Positions 52,401 to 60,022 of a DNA stretch of 64,000 nucleotides are shown here, piece after piece. The DNA is from Arcobacter sp. EP1 (lineage in GTDB: Bacteria > Campylobacterota > Campylobacteria > Campylobacterales > Arcobacteraceae), in contig LPNY01000158.1 in the NCBI GenBank assembly GCA_001655195.1, forward strand, positions 77,615-141,614, given 5' to 3'. Both the position numbers and the translations under genes were made by a program. Below the pieces are notes generated by a model, which saw nothing but the letters and a program-made list of their open reading frames with translations, made no database searches and had not been told where the DNA came from. Position 1 is the stretch's first letter. Each line of letters opens with the position of its first letter.

Positions 52401-53906
52401 CTAAGACTCTAGGGGAATACGTAAACTAAAAAGTGCCCCTTTAAAAGTATCTTGATTATGAGTAAACGTAACATTTTCAACGTTTACTTCAGCTCTTAAA
52501 TGTTTACTTGCAATTTGATATGTCATGTATAACCCTATTCCGGTTCCTTGACTTTGATGTTTTGTTGTAAAGTAAGGTTCAAAAATCTTATCAATATTCT
52601 CTTTGGAAATGCCCAGTGCATTATCTTGGATTTGTATAACAGTGTGCTCTGATTCTTTAAAGAGATTCACAAAAACATAACGATCTTTAGTATTGTCTAG
52701 CTGAGACAAGGCATCTTTAGCATTATTTAGAATATTAATTAAAGCTTGTATAAATAGATTCTCATTACACTCACAGTAGAGCTTCTCTTCACAGGTGGTA
52801 ACTAAATGAATATTTGCACTTTTAAATGCATCTTTAACTAACGAGAGTGCTTTAGTTAAAACTTCTGATATATTAATCTCTTTTGAGGTGTGTGTATCGG
52901 ATAAAAAAAAGTTTCTAAAATCATCAATTGTGGTTGAAAGATATTGCGCATATTTATTAATATTATCTAAATTTAATAAAAGCTCTTGATCCCCTAGAGT
53001 TTCCATCTCTTTACTTAATTTCGTTCCCGTTGCTAAGCTTGAAATCACAGAAAGTGGTTGTCGCCACTGATGTGCAATATTCTCTATCATTTCACCCATT
53101 GTACTAATTTTTGATTGTTGATAGAGTAACTTATCTTTTTCGATGAGTTCTTTGTCTTTTTCTTTAAGTTGTGTAATGTCAGTTGAAAATCCAATAACAG
53201 CGGGAGTATTGTCATCTAACGTATAAGGCAACTTTATACTCCAATAGTAGTGTTCCCCTTTTTCATCACTAAAACTCTCTTCAATGGATATTTTCTCTAA
53301 GCTTTGTAATACTTGGCAATCACTTTCCCAAAAAGAATCTGCTGTTTCTTGAGGAATAACTTCACTATCTAATTTACCAATAATCTCTTCAGCAGGTTGT
53401 TGAAATAGTGATGCTACTTTTGAATTAACGTACCTAAAATGTCTGTTTTTATCCTTCATATAAATGTAGGCATCAACATTGTCTAAAATAATATCTAGAA
53501 AGTGTTTTTGAGATAATATCTCTTGTTCTAAAAGTTTTTGGGCGGTAATATCAGTAGAAATCCCAAACATACCTGAAACATTGCCATCTTTATCAAATAG
53601 AGGTTTTTTTACAGCGATAAAATATCGCATTTCTCCCGTACGTTTAACAATGAGTCTCTCTTCAGATTCAATAACCTCACCATTAAATACTTTCCTATCA
53701 TTTTCCAATAGACCTTGAATTTTGGTTTCATCAAAAAATGCATAATCATCTTTACCAATGAGTTCATCTAAACTAATTCCAAATAGTTCTAGCACAAGCG
53801 TGTTTGCATAGGTATATTTTCCATTTAAATCTTTGATATAAATATAAGCACCCACTTCATTTAATACGGTAACAAGTGTATCAAGATGTAGAGACTTATC
53901 TAACAT
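52401..53906 (-). CDS. PAS-PAS sensor histidine kinase, HQWRQPL type
   Basis: A cytoplasmic kinase of about 501 residues with no membrane helix: two PAS domains (YIYIKDLNGKYTYANTLV and YIYMKDKNRHFRYVNSKV openings, each ending in a D-I-T-Q/A coil), then the H-box MGEMIENIAHQWRQPLSVI and the catalytic domain with NILNNAKDALS, IQDNALGI and GTGIGLYMT. Signal is therefore internal. I start at ATG 53906, behind AAAGG. Orphan kinase with no regulator nearby. Confidence 0.9.
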   Translation of the reverse strand: MLDKSLHLDTLVTVLNEVGAYIYIKDLNGKYTYANTLVLELFGISLDELIGKDDYAFFDETKIQGLLENDRKVFNGEVIESEERLIVKRTGEMRYFIAVKKPLFDKDGNVSGMFGISTDITAQKLLEQEILSQKHFLDIILDNVDAYIYMKDKNRHFRYVNSKVASLFQQPAEEIIGKLDSEVIPQETADSFWESDCQVLQSLEKISIEESFSDEKGEHYYWSIKLPYTLDDNTPAVIGFSTDITQLKEKDKELIEKDKLLYQQSKISTMGEMIENIAHQWRQPLSVISSLATGTKLSKEMETLGDQELLLNLDNINKYAQYLSTTIDDFRNFFLSDTHTSKEINISEVLTKALSLVKDAFKSANIHLVTTCEEKLYCECNENLFIQALINILNNAKDALSQLDNTKDRYVFVNLFKESEHTVIQIQDNALGISKENIDKIFEPYFTTKHQSQGTGIGLYMTYQIASKHLRAEVNVENVTFTHNQDTFKGALFSLRIPLES

Positions 53907-54099
53907 ATAACTCACCTTTTATTACTTTATCTATAGCCATTTTAGCATACAAAAATTAAGCAAAGATAAGTATTTATAATTATTTTTATTATAAAAACTA
54001 ATATATAGTATTTTAAAAATTTCACTCATCACAATTCATAAGATAAACAAAAAAAACAGTGTAGAATACAAGTAGATATTATAAAAACAAGGAGTTAGC

Positions 54100-54870
54100 A
54101 TGTTAACTAAAAATAAATTCCTACGACTAGTATTGCTTTGTACCCTTCCTTTTCTTTTAACTTCTCTTCATGCCAAAAAAGGATTTGGAAATAAAGCTGA
54201 AGATAGAAAAATGAAAATGGAAAAAGCAAGTGGGTTAACACCTGTCTTTTATAACAACGCTTCATGTAATGATATTGATTCAGAATATGGATCAAAAACG
54301 CGTTATGATGGTAGCCAAAGACCTAAAAACCGCAATAAAGGTCACCATGGTGGAACAGATTGGACAATAACTATTGGAGAACCTCTTTTAGCCATTGCTG
54401 ATGGAAAGGTGATTCATAAAGGTAAAGGTGGAAGAATGGAAGGAAAATATATTTGGTTACTGCACTCTCCAAAACAAACAGGAATGCCCCACTGGACATA
54501 CTCAAAATATCAACACTTAGATAAGATACCAGATATAGAAGTAGGAACTAACGTCAAAGTTGGTGAAGTTATCGCAATAGGAGGAGACACAGGAACAAAA
54601 GGTGGGCACTATGGAAACCATGGATATCCACATCTTCACTTAAGTATCAAAAAAACACGCGAGCCAAACTATGAAATAAGCTGGGGAAAACTGCGGGCTA
54701 AAAAAGCTAAAGGAACTGATGTTCTTTATTTATACAACAATACCATACACACTCCTAAATTATTTGAAAATATTAAAACGCAACCCAATGAGGTTCTTGT
54801 TGGTTATGTTAAAAATGGTAAAATAACACCTCAAGATGCAAAGTTAATTTGGCCAATAGCATGCCAATAA
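54100..54870 (+). CDS. Periplasmic M23-type peptidase
   Basis: A 256-residue protein with a signal peptide (to about residue 24) and a LytM/M23 domain: HHGGTDWTITIGEPLLAIADGKV (first His and the Asp) and GYPHLHLSIKK (HxH). The metal-binding triad is intact, so cell-wall peptide cleavage is likely. ACAAGGAG precedes the ATG. A methyltransferase gene follows 27 bases later. Confidence 0.85.
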   Translation: MLTKNKFLRLVLLCTLPFLLTSLHAKKGFGNKAEDRKMKMEKASGLTPVFYNNASCNDIDSEYGSKTRYDGSQRPKNRNKGHHGGTDWTITIGEPLLAIADGKVIHKGKGGRMEGKYIWLLHSPKQTGMPHWTYSKYQHLDKIPDIEVGTNVKVGEVIAIGGDTGTKGGHYGNHGYPHLHLSIKKTREPNYEISWGKLRAKKAKGTDVLYLYNNTIHTPKLFENIKTQPNEVLVGYVKNGKITPQDAKLIWPIACQ

Positions 54871-54897
54871 ACCATCACAAAAAAAGGAAACCTATTT

Positions 54898-55473
54898 ATG
54901 GCACAAAAAGACAAAGTTAAATGGGATAAAAAATATGAACAGACCCCTACTCTTTTAGAACAAAGAGATCCCAGTAAAAAGCTTGTAGAAGTATTGGCTC
55001 ATGTACAAGGGAATAATGCCTTAGATGTTGCGTGTGGGTCAGGTAAACATGCTATTTATTTAGCTAAAAATAGTTTTAATGTAGAAGCAATGGATATATC
55101 TAGTGTTGCTTTAAAAGTTCTTGATAAAAAAGGATTTACCAATATCTCAACGAAACTTGCTGATTTAGAAGGCTTTACTCCTGCACAAAACAGTTATGAT
55201 TTAATTGTGAAAACTAACTATTTAGATAGAGTTCTTATCCCAAAACTTGCCAACGCTCTAAGAATAGGTGGTGTATTATTTATTGAAACCTATATGAACC
55301 ATGAAAGTAACGAAAAACCAAACTCCAATCCCAATTATCTACTAGCAAAAGAGGAACTCAAAACTTTTTTTGATAATCATTTTGAAATATTACTATATGA
55401 AGAGTTTGATAATGAAAGTTATGAAATTTATCGCATGAAAAAACAAGCTATTGCAGTGAAACGTTCTCATTAA
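54898..55473 (+). CDS. SAM-dependent methyltransferase, TehB-like
   Basis: A 191-residue class I methyltransferase: KVKWDKKYEQTPTLLEQRDPSKKLVEV, the SAM motif ALDVACGSGKHAIYLAK and VEAMDIS. TehB-like enzymes methylate tellurite or thiopurines; substrate unknown here. AAAGGAAACCTATTT precedes the ATG. Confidence 0.82.
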   Translation: MAQKDKVKWDKKYEQTPTLLEQRDPSKKLVEVLAHVQGNNALDVACGSGKHAIYLAKNSFNVEAMDISSVALKVLDKKGFTNISTKLADLEGFTPAQNSYDLIVKTNYLDRVLIPKLANALRIGGVLFIETYMNHESNEKPNSNPNYLLAKEELKTFFDNHFEILLYEEFDNESYEIYRMKKQAIAVKRSH

Positions 55474-55483
55474 AATAACGCAA

Positions 55484-57157
55484 TCATGTTAAGTCTAAAG
55501 AGATTTCAAAGCAGGCACCACTGTAAGATTTACTATTATAAGTAAACTCTTTATTGCTTACTTCAATTTTTCCATTGTGCCATTTAGTAATAATTTGATG
55601 AACCATTGAAAGTCCTATACCTGTGCCCATAAACTTATGTTTTGTTGTAAAGTAAGGCTCAAAAACTCTTGTTATAATCTCTTCGTTAATTCCTCTTGCA
55701 TTATCTTTAATTTCTATAATTATCATACCATTTAGTTCATGTAGATCAATAAAAATATAACGATTCTCTTCATCAATTTTATTTAACACAAAAGCATCTT
55801 TTGCATTGGTTATAATATTTAAAAAAGCTTGAATAAGTTTATTTTTTAAACCTGAAATAGTACTGTTACTATTAAAGTTTTTTATTACCTTAACCTGATT
55901 AGTTTTTAATGTAGCATCAAGTATATTTAAAGCACTATTAATAATATCAGTAACTATCAAATTCTCTTGATGTTCTGACTTTTGAATAAACAACATAAAG
56001 TCATTAATAGTCTGAGATAAGTAATTAGCCTGTTTTAAAATCTCTTCTAAATTATTAGCCAAATTCTTAGGATTTGAAATACCATATTCATCTTCCAGTT
56101 TAAGTCCACTAGCAGCTGTTGTGATGATACTTAAAGGTTGTCTCCATTGATGGGCAACATTTCCTATCATTTCCCCCATAGATGCTAATTTACTTTGTTC
56201 AGATATAAATTTCTCATTACGACTGAGAAGTTTATGGGAATGGTCTCTTTCCATAACAATACTAGCTAATCGTGCAGCAGAAATCAGATCTTCTAACTCC
56301 TCGTTATTAGGTAAAGCTGGATAGTCATAATACATACCAAAAGCCCCTAATACATTCCCTTTTGAATCAATTATTGGTTCAGACCAACAACAACGCATTC
56401 CGTGTGGTAAAGCAAACTTTTTTATATCTTTCCATTTGACATCGGTCTCTATATTTTCAACAAGAACACGTTTACCAGTAAAGGTTGAAGTACCACAGGA
56501 ACCTATATTTGGTCCGATTTTCAAACCATGAACAGCGTCACAATACTCTTGTGGCATACTAGGAGCACCACCATGTAAAAGTTTGCCATTCTCTAATTCA
56601 AGCAAAGAACACCTCATACCAGGGTGTCTTTTCTCATACATAAGTGCAATAGCATCATAAACTTCAGAAGCATTTTTACCTATTGCTATCATCTTTAAAA
56701 TTGTATTGGTTTCTTTGATAAGGTTTTCAGCTTTTTTGCTTTTGGTAATATCCACATGAGTGCCAATAAACCGGATAGGTTTTCCATCTGATTCACGTTT
56801 TATCAATACCCCACGAGATAAAACAATAACCTCTGAACCATTTTTGTGATTCATCCTCATCTCTGAGCTAAACTCATTTTCACTATTTTTGATATATTCT
56901 TGAACAAGATTAAGAATCCTTTGTCTATCCAATGCATGAACTAACTTTTCCCATGTATTGAAATGGTTTTCCAATTCATGTTCTTCATAGCCAAGCATAT
57001 TTTTCCATCGCGGAGAATAATAAACTTCATTTGTTAGTAAATTCCAATCCCAAAGTCCATCAGTTGAACCTTGCATGGCTAATATAATACGATTTTTATC
57101 TTCTTCAGTAGAAAGTGAAATGGTGAAATCAGACTTGTTATTAATGAGATCTTTCAT
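55484..57157 (-). CDS. PAS-GAF sensor histidine kinase, HQWRQPL type
   Basis: A 557-residue cytoplasmic kinase: a PAS domain (DGLWDWNLLTNEVYYSPRWK, about residues 25-145), a GAF domain (about 155-310, with GPNIGSCGTSTFTGKRVLV and FGMYYDYP; several Cys in GMRCCWSE and SCGTS), then H-box MGEMIGNVAHQWRQPLSI and the catalytic motifs. No membrane helix. GAF domains of this type may bind haem, nucleotides or other ligands. The start has GGAT upstream. Orphan kinase. Confidence 0.9.
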   Translation of the reverse strand: MKDLINNKSDFTISLSTEEDKNRIILAMQGSTDGLWDWNLLTNEVYYSPRWKNMLGYEEHELENHFNTWEKLVHALDRQRILNLVQEYIKNSENEFSSEMRMNHKNGSEVIVLSRGVLIKRESDGKPIRFIGTHVDITKSKKAENLIKETNTILKMIAIGKNASEVYDAIALMYEKRHPGMRCSLLELENGKLLHGGAPSMPQEYCDAVHGLKIGPNIGSCGTSTFTGKRVLVENIETDVKWKDIKKFALPHGMRCCWSEPIIDSKGNVLGAFGMYYDYPALPNNEELEDLISAARLASIVMERDHSHKLLSRNEKFISEQSKLASMGEMIGNVAHQWRQPLSIITTAASGLKLEDEYGISNPKNLANNLEEILKQANYLSQTINDFMLFIQKSEHQENLIVTDIINSALNILDATLKTNQVKVIKNFNSNSTISGLKNKLIQAFLNIITNAKDAFVLNKIDEENRYIFIDLHELNGMIIIEIKDNARGINEEIITRVFEPYFTTKHKFMGTGIGLSMVHQIITKWHNGKIEVSNKEFTYNSKSYSGACFEISLDLT

Positions 57158-57250
57158 CTTAAATCCAAAATATAATTTTTATTATTACTATAATAGCACT
57201 TTAAAATAAATTTTTCTATAAAAAGTTATATTACTTAAGTATCTAAGCTA

Positions 57251-57499
57251 TCAGCTTGATTTTACAAATAGGATAGCAGCTATTAAAAGAAAAAAACCTG
57301 CAGCAATAAGTAGATTTCTAGCCTTCTCTTTTCGTAAAGATTCTTCATCCACATCAAATACAGCAACTGATTTTAAGGCACCTTTATCAATATAATCAAG
57401 AAACCGATACCCTTTTTTGTCATATTTCAATTTAATTTTTTCTAACTCTTTTTCCCGTTGTTCTTTTGTAAATCCACCAACAACAATCTCTTTTTGCAT
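57251..57499 (-). CDS. Small tail-anchored protein, unknown
   Basis: An 82-residue protein with a soluble N-terminal part (EIVVGGFTKEQREKELEKIK) and a C-terminal helix (LLIAAGFFLLIAAILFV) that would anchor it in the membrane. AAAGGAG precedes the ATG. Function unknown. Confidence 0.55.
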   Translation of the reverse strand: MQKEIVVGGFTKEQREKELEKIKLKYDKKGYRFLDYIDKGALKSVAVFDVDEESLRKEKARNLLIAAGFFLLIAAILFVKSS

Positions 57500-57536
57500 A
57501 ATACTCCTTTAAAAAGGTATTATAACAAAACAGGAC

Positions 57537-58031
57537 TTATTGGACTAATTTCATACGAGAATAAAGACCTGCTGTAGTAGTATATCCCACTTCACTAAAC
57601 TTTTGATTTAGTTTTTTATCATAAATAATTGTAGTAGGAAAAGCTTTTATATTAAACTTTCTTGAAAAATATCCATCGTGATCATTAACAACGTTAAAAG
57701 AGAGGTTATGTTCTTTTAAATAGCTTTGAATATCTTCTTGACTACCTGATTGAACTGCAATAGTTATCACCTCATAATCTTTTGATACTGCTTCAATATT
57801 TGAAGCTTCAAATTTACATGTGGGACACCATGTTGCCCAAAAATGGACGAGCAATGGTTTATTTTTTGGTACAGTATAGATTTTATTATTCAAAAGAATG
57901 AAACGATTGATATCAAATTTGTTTTTATTCAAATCAAGGGAACGATAATAACTAATTGCATTGGAAGCAACAGCTAGAATAACAAAAAACAAGAGGGTTT
58001 CTTTTAAATATTTTTTTATTTTTTCTTTCAT
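57537..58031 (-). CDS. Membrane-anchored thioredoxin-like protein (TlpA/ScsD type)
   Basis: A 164-residue protein with one N-terminal membrane helix (LLFFVILAVASNAISYY) and a periplasmic thioredoxin fold with the active site HFWATWCPTCKFEASN and the cis-Pro at AFPTT. It likely reduces or oxidises disulfides in the periplasm, perhaps in cytochrome c maturation. Standalone gene. Confidence 0.85.
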   Translation of the reverse strand: MKEKIKKYLKETLLFFVILAVASNAISYYRSLDLNKNKFDINRFILLNNKIYTVPKNKPLLVHFWATWCPTCKFEASNIEAVSKDYEVITIAVQSGSQEDIQSYLKEHNLSFNVVNDHDGYFSRKFNIKAFPTTIIYDKKLNQKFSEVGYTTTAGLYSRMKLVQ

Positions 58032-58178
58032 CTTTTTCTTTCAATAAAAATCATGAAAGAGTATACAAAAGTTTTGTGTATTAACTATTTAAAAACTCTT
58101 TGTATAAACATATAGAAGTATGATAAGATATAACTTAGCAAAAGGTTGCTAAGTTATATTCTAAATACGAAGAAAATA

Positions 58179-58427
58179 CTAATAGTGATTTAAGTACTTT
58201 GTATCTTCACCATTAAAGGTTATTATCTTATCAAGTCTAACTTTAAGCCCACTTGCCATGTTCATATATTCACTTCCATCAACACTTAGCAAGTCTAAAA
58301 TTTTAGAGCTCATACTCACTTTTTGGTTACTCTTATCTAAATAGACCACCTGACACTCTTTTTCTTTTTTAAAAGCTTTTTCAAACTCTCTATACAATTC
58401 ATTTGAGATTCTAATGTAACTGTTCAT
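58179..58427 (-). CDS. Small ROF-like (Rho-binding antiterminator) candidate
   Basis: An 82-residue protein; NSYIRISNELYREFEKAFKK at the start and KILDLLSVDGSEYMNMASGL then RLDKI at the end resemble the ROF pattern (a D in the middle, then EYxxM and the RLD element). If right, it would bind Rho and block termination. AAGGAAAAGTT precedes the ATG at 58427. It lies behind a MarR gene and is preceded by a MarR-type palindrome, so it is probably regulated by that protein. Confidence 0.5.
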   Translation of the reverse strand: MNSYIRISNELYREFEKAFKKEKECQVVYLDKSNQKVSMSSKILDLLSVDGSEYMNMASGLKVRLDKIITFNGEDTKYLNHY

Positions 58428-58451
58428 AACTTTTCCTTCTATTTTAAATAG

Positions 58452-58463
58452 TTGCATATGCAA
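58452..58463. promoter_or_regulatory. MarR operator TTGCATATGCAA between marR and ROF-like gene
   Basis: A perfect palindrome (TTGCATATGCAA) inside a 24-base dyad at 58446-58469, lying between the MarR stop and the ROF-like start on the minus strand. Two more copies lie upstream of the marR gene. Confidence 0.7.
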
Positions 58464-58482
58464 CTATTTGGGGTTTTAAAAA

Positions 58483-58899
58483 TTACAACTCTAGTTTATC
58501 AATAATTTTAAAAAACATTTCAATCTCTTCTTGCGTTAGTTTCTCGTTGAGTGATTCTCGGTAAGAAGTGATTTCACTGATGGTCTCTTCGAGTATTGAT
58601 TCACCCTCTTTTGTCAATTCCACTTTATTGCTTCGTTTATCCCCTGAAATACCTGATTTTTTAACTAATCTTTTTTTCTCAAGAGAGTTCAATGAACGAC
58701 TAATGGTTGTTTTGTCTTTACCTAAAAGATTGGCAATTGTTGTTTGATTGGCATGGGGTTCAAATTTGATGATTTCTAAAGTTGCTCGTTGTTCTATGGC
58801 AATATCATAAGGGCTTAGCTTATTATTCAATGTTTTGTTAACATTATTTGCTGCTCGTATCAGTCGATATGCAATAGAATTTTTCAAAGCATAATTCAT
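58483..58899 (-). CDS. MarR family transcriptional regulator
   Basis: A 138-residue winged helix: HANQTTIANLLGKDKTTISRSLNSLEKKRLVKK (recognition helix) and SGDKRSNKVELTKEG (wing). Cognate site is probably TTGCATATGCAA, seen twice before its start and once before the ROF-like gene, so it should repress itself and that gene. AAAGGAAAATTG precedes the ATG at 58899. Confidence 0.9.
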   Translation of the reverse strand: MNYALKNSIAYRLIRAANNVNKTLNNKLSPYDIAIEQRATLEIIKFEPHANQTTIANLLGKDKTTISRSLNSLEKKRLVKKSGISGDKRSNKVELTKEGESILEETISEITSYRESLNEKLTQEEIEMFFKIIDKLEL

Positions 58900-58913
58900 C
58901 AATTTTCCTTTAG

Positions 58914-58940
58914 TTGCATATGCAATTATTGCATATGCAA
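58914..58940. promoter_or_regulatory. Tandem MarR operators TTGCATATGCAA x2
   Basis: Two identical 12-bp palindromes TTGCATATGCAA at 58914-58925 and 58929-58940, 15 bp apart start to start, directly upstream of the marR ribosome binding site. A third is at 58452-58463. Confidence 0.75.
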
Positions 58941-58992
58941 CCTTTGATTTTTCTTATTTTAAATGTAATTTATTAATCGCCTAAAAGAATGC

Positions 58993-59330
58993 TTAATATG
59001 AACTCATTTTTAATTCAGACTTTAGCCCACGATAAAGGCTAAAACATATCATTAAAAGAATAAATGTAAACGGTAAAGCTGTAGCAATGGAACCAGCTTG
59101 AAGTGCACTCAAGGCATCTGCAGCACCTACATATAAAAGAGCAATAGTAAGAAAACCTTCAGCAAGTGCCCAAAATACTCTTTGTACTACAGGAGCAGTC
59201 AGGCCAAAAGTACTCATCCAAACTGCTGTTACAAGAGTAGGTATTAATAAAACGTCAATGATAAACTCTCTGACTGTTCGTCCTTTTGAAATTTGAGCAA
59301 TAAACATACCAACAAATGGAGAGTGTAAAC
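58993..59330 (-). pseudogene. BCCT transporter remnant
   Basis: A 113-residue reading segment that is a truncated BCCT (betaine/choline/carnitine) transporter. It begins at [16 protein letters not shown], where an intact protein would have about 380 residues before it, continues [13 protein letters not shown], then skips the roughly 80-100 residues normally between the FG-T helix and the late VFWALAEG region, and ends with [19 protein letters not shown]. The missing 5' part and the in-frame internal deletion show decay. It abuts the stop of the SiaB-like gene, so that breakpoint lies within 15 bases. Confidence 0.75.
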
Positions 59331-59867
59331 TTATTGACTTATAATCGTTGACTTAAAACAGAAGAAATATTTATCTTCATTTATTTGCTTAAAACTATAA
59401 TCAATACTGTTACTTAATTTTTCAATTTCGTAAAACCCAATACCCGCACCTTTTTCATGACTATGAGTACCACTACGTCGCAGTTCTCGATATTTTTTAT
59501 TGAGTTCATCAGGATTTAACGTTATGATTTCACTTAATTTAGGCTCTAATTTCTCTTTATCTTCAAGTGAGATAATATTTTTACTTGTGATGCAATAGGT
59601 ATTATGAATATCTTTTGTGACTTCAATAAAGCCCATAGAGAGTATCTCTCTACACTGAGTGTCTTCAGATTTTGAATAATTCATCATATTTTGTGTTAAC
59701 TCAATAACTGCTGTAGATATTTTACTTAAAAGGTTTACATTTCGTATCTTACACTCAAGAATTTCCACATTGCGGGAAATAATATTTTGAGTTAATATTC
59801 CTTCATACTCTAAAATCGTAGTAATACGTTTACTTTCACGTAAAATTGAGCTGTTATTACTTTGCAT
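59331..59867 (-). CDS. SiaB-like (DUF6272) ATPase-fold protein
   Basis: A 178-residue GHKL-like protein with [17 protein letters not shown] (N box) and [17 protein letters not shown] (G2 box) matching the SiaB/slr1658-type family, which phosphorylates STAS-domain partners. No SiaC or SiaA partner is visible. GAGGTG precedes the ATG at 59867. It is divergent from a Cache sensor kinase. Confidence 0.7.
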   Translation of the reverse strand: MQSNNSSILRESKRITTILEYEGILTQNIISRNVEILECKIRNVNLLSKISTAVIELTQNMMNYSKSEDTQCREILSMGFIEVTKDIHNTYCITSKNIISLEDKEKLEPKLSEIITLNPDELNKKYRELRRSGTHSHEKGAGIGFYEIEKLSNSIDYSFKQINEDKYFFCFKSTIISQ

Positions 59868-60010
59868 CTTCACCTCAATATATAATTTAGTAACTATTCA
59901 AGTTATTAACGGTATCACATTTAGAATTAATACTACATAATAGACAAAGTTATTTTGCTTTATGATAAAAAGTATACATTTACTCAACCTACCCTTTTAT
60001 ACTCTTTCGC

Positions 60011-60016
60011 TATAAT
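60011..60016 (+). promoter_or_regulatory. -10 box of Cache kinase gene, predicted leaderless transcript
   Basis: TATAAT ends 6 nt before the ATG at 60023; there is no Shine-Dalgarno. Same arrangement as at 5561-5566, 9575-9580 and 43375-43370. Confidence 0.6.
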
Positions 60017-60022
60017 AATTTC

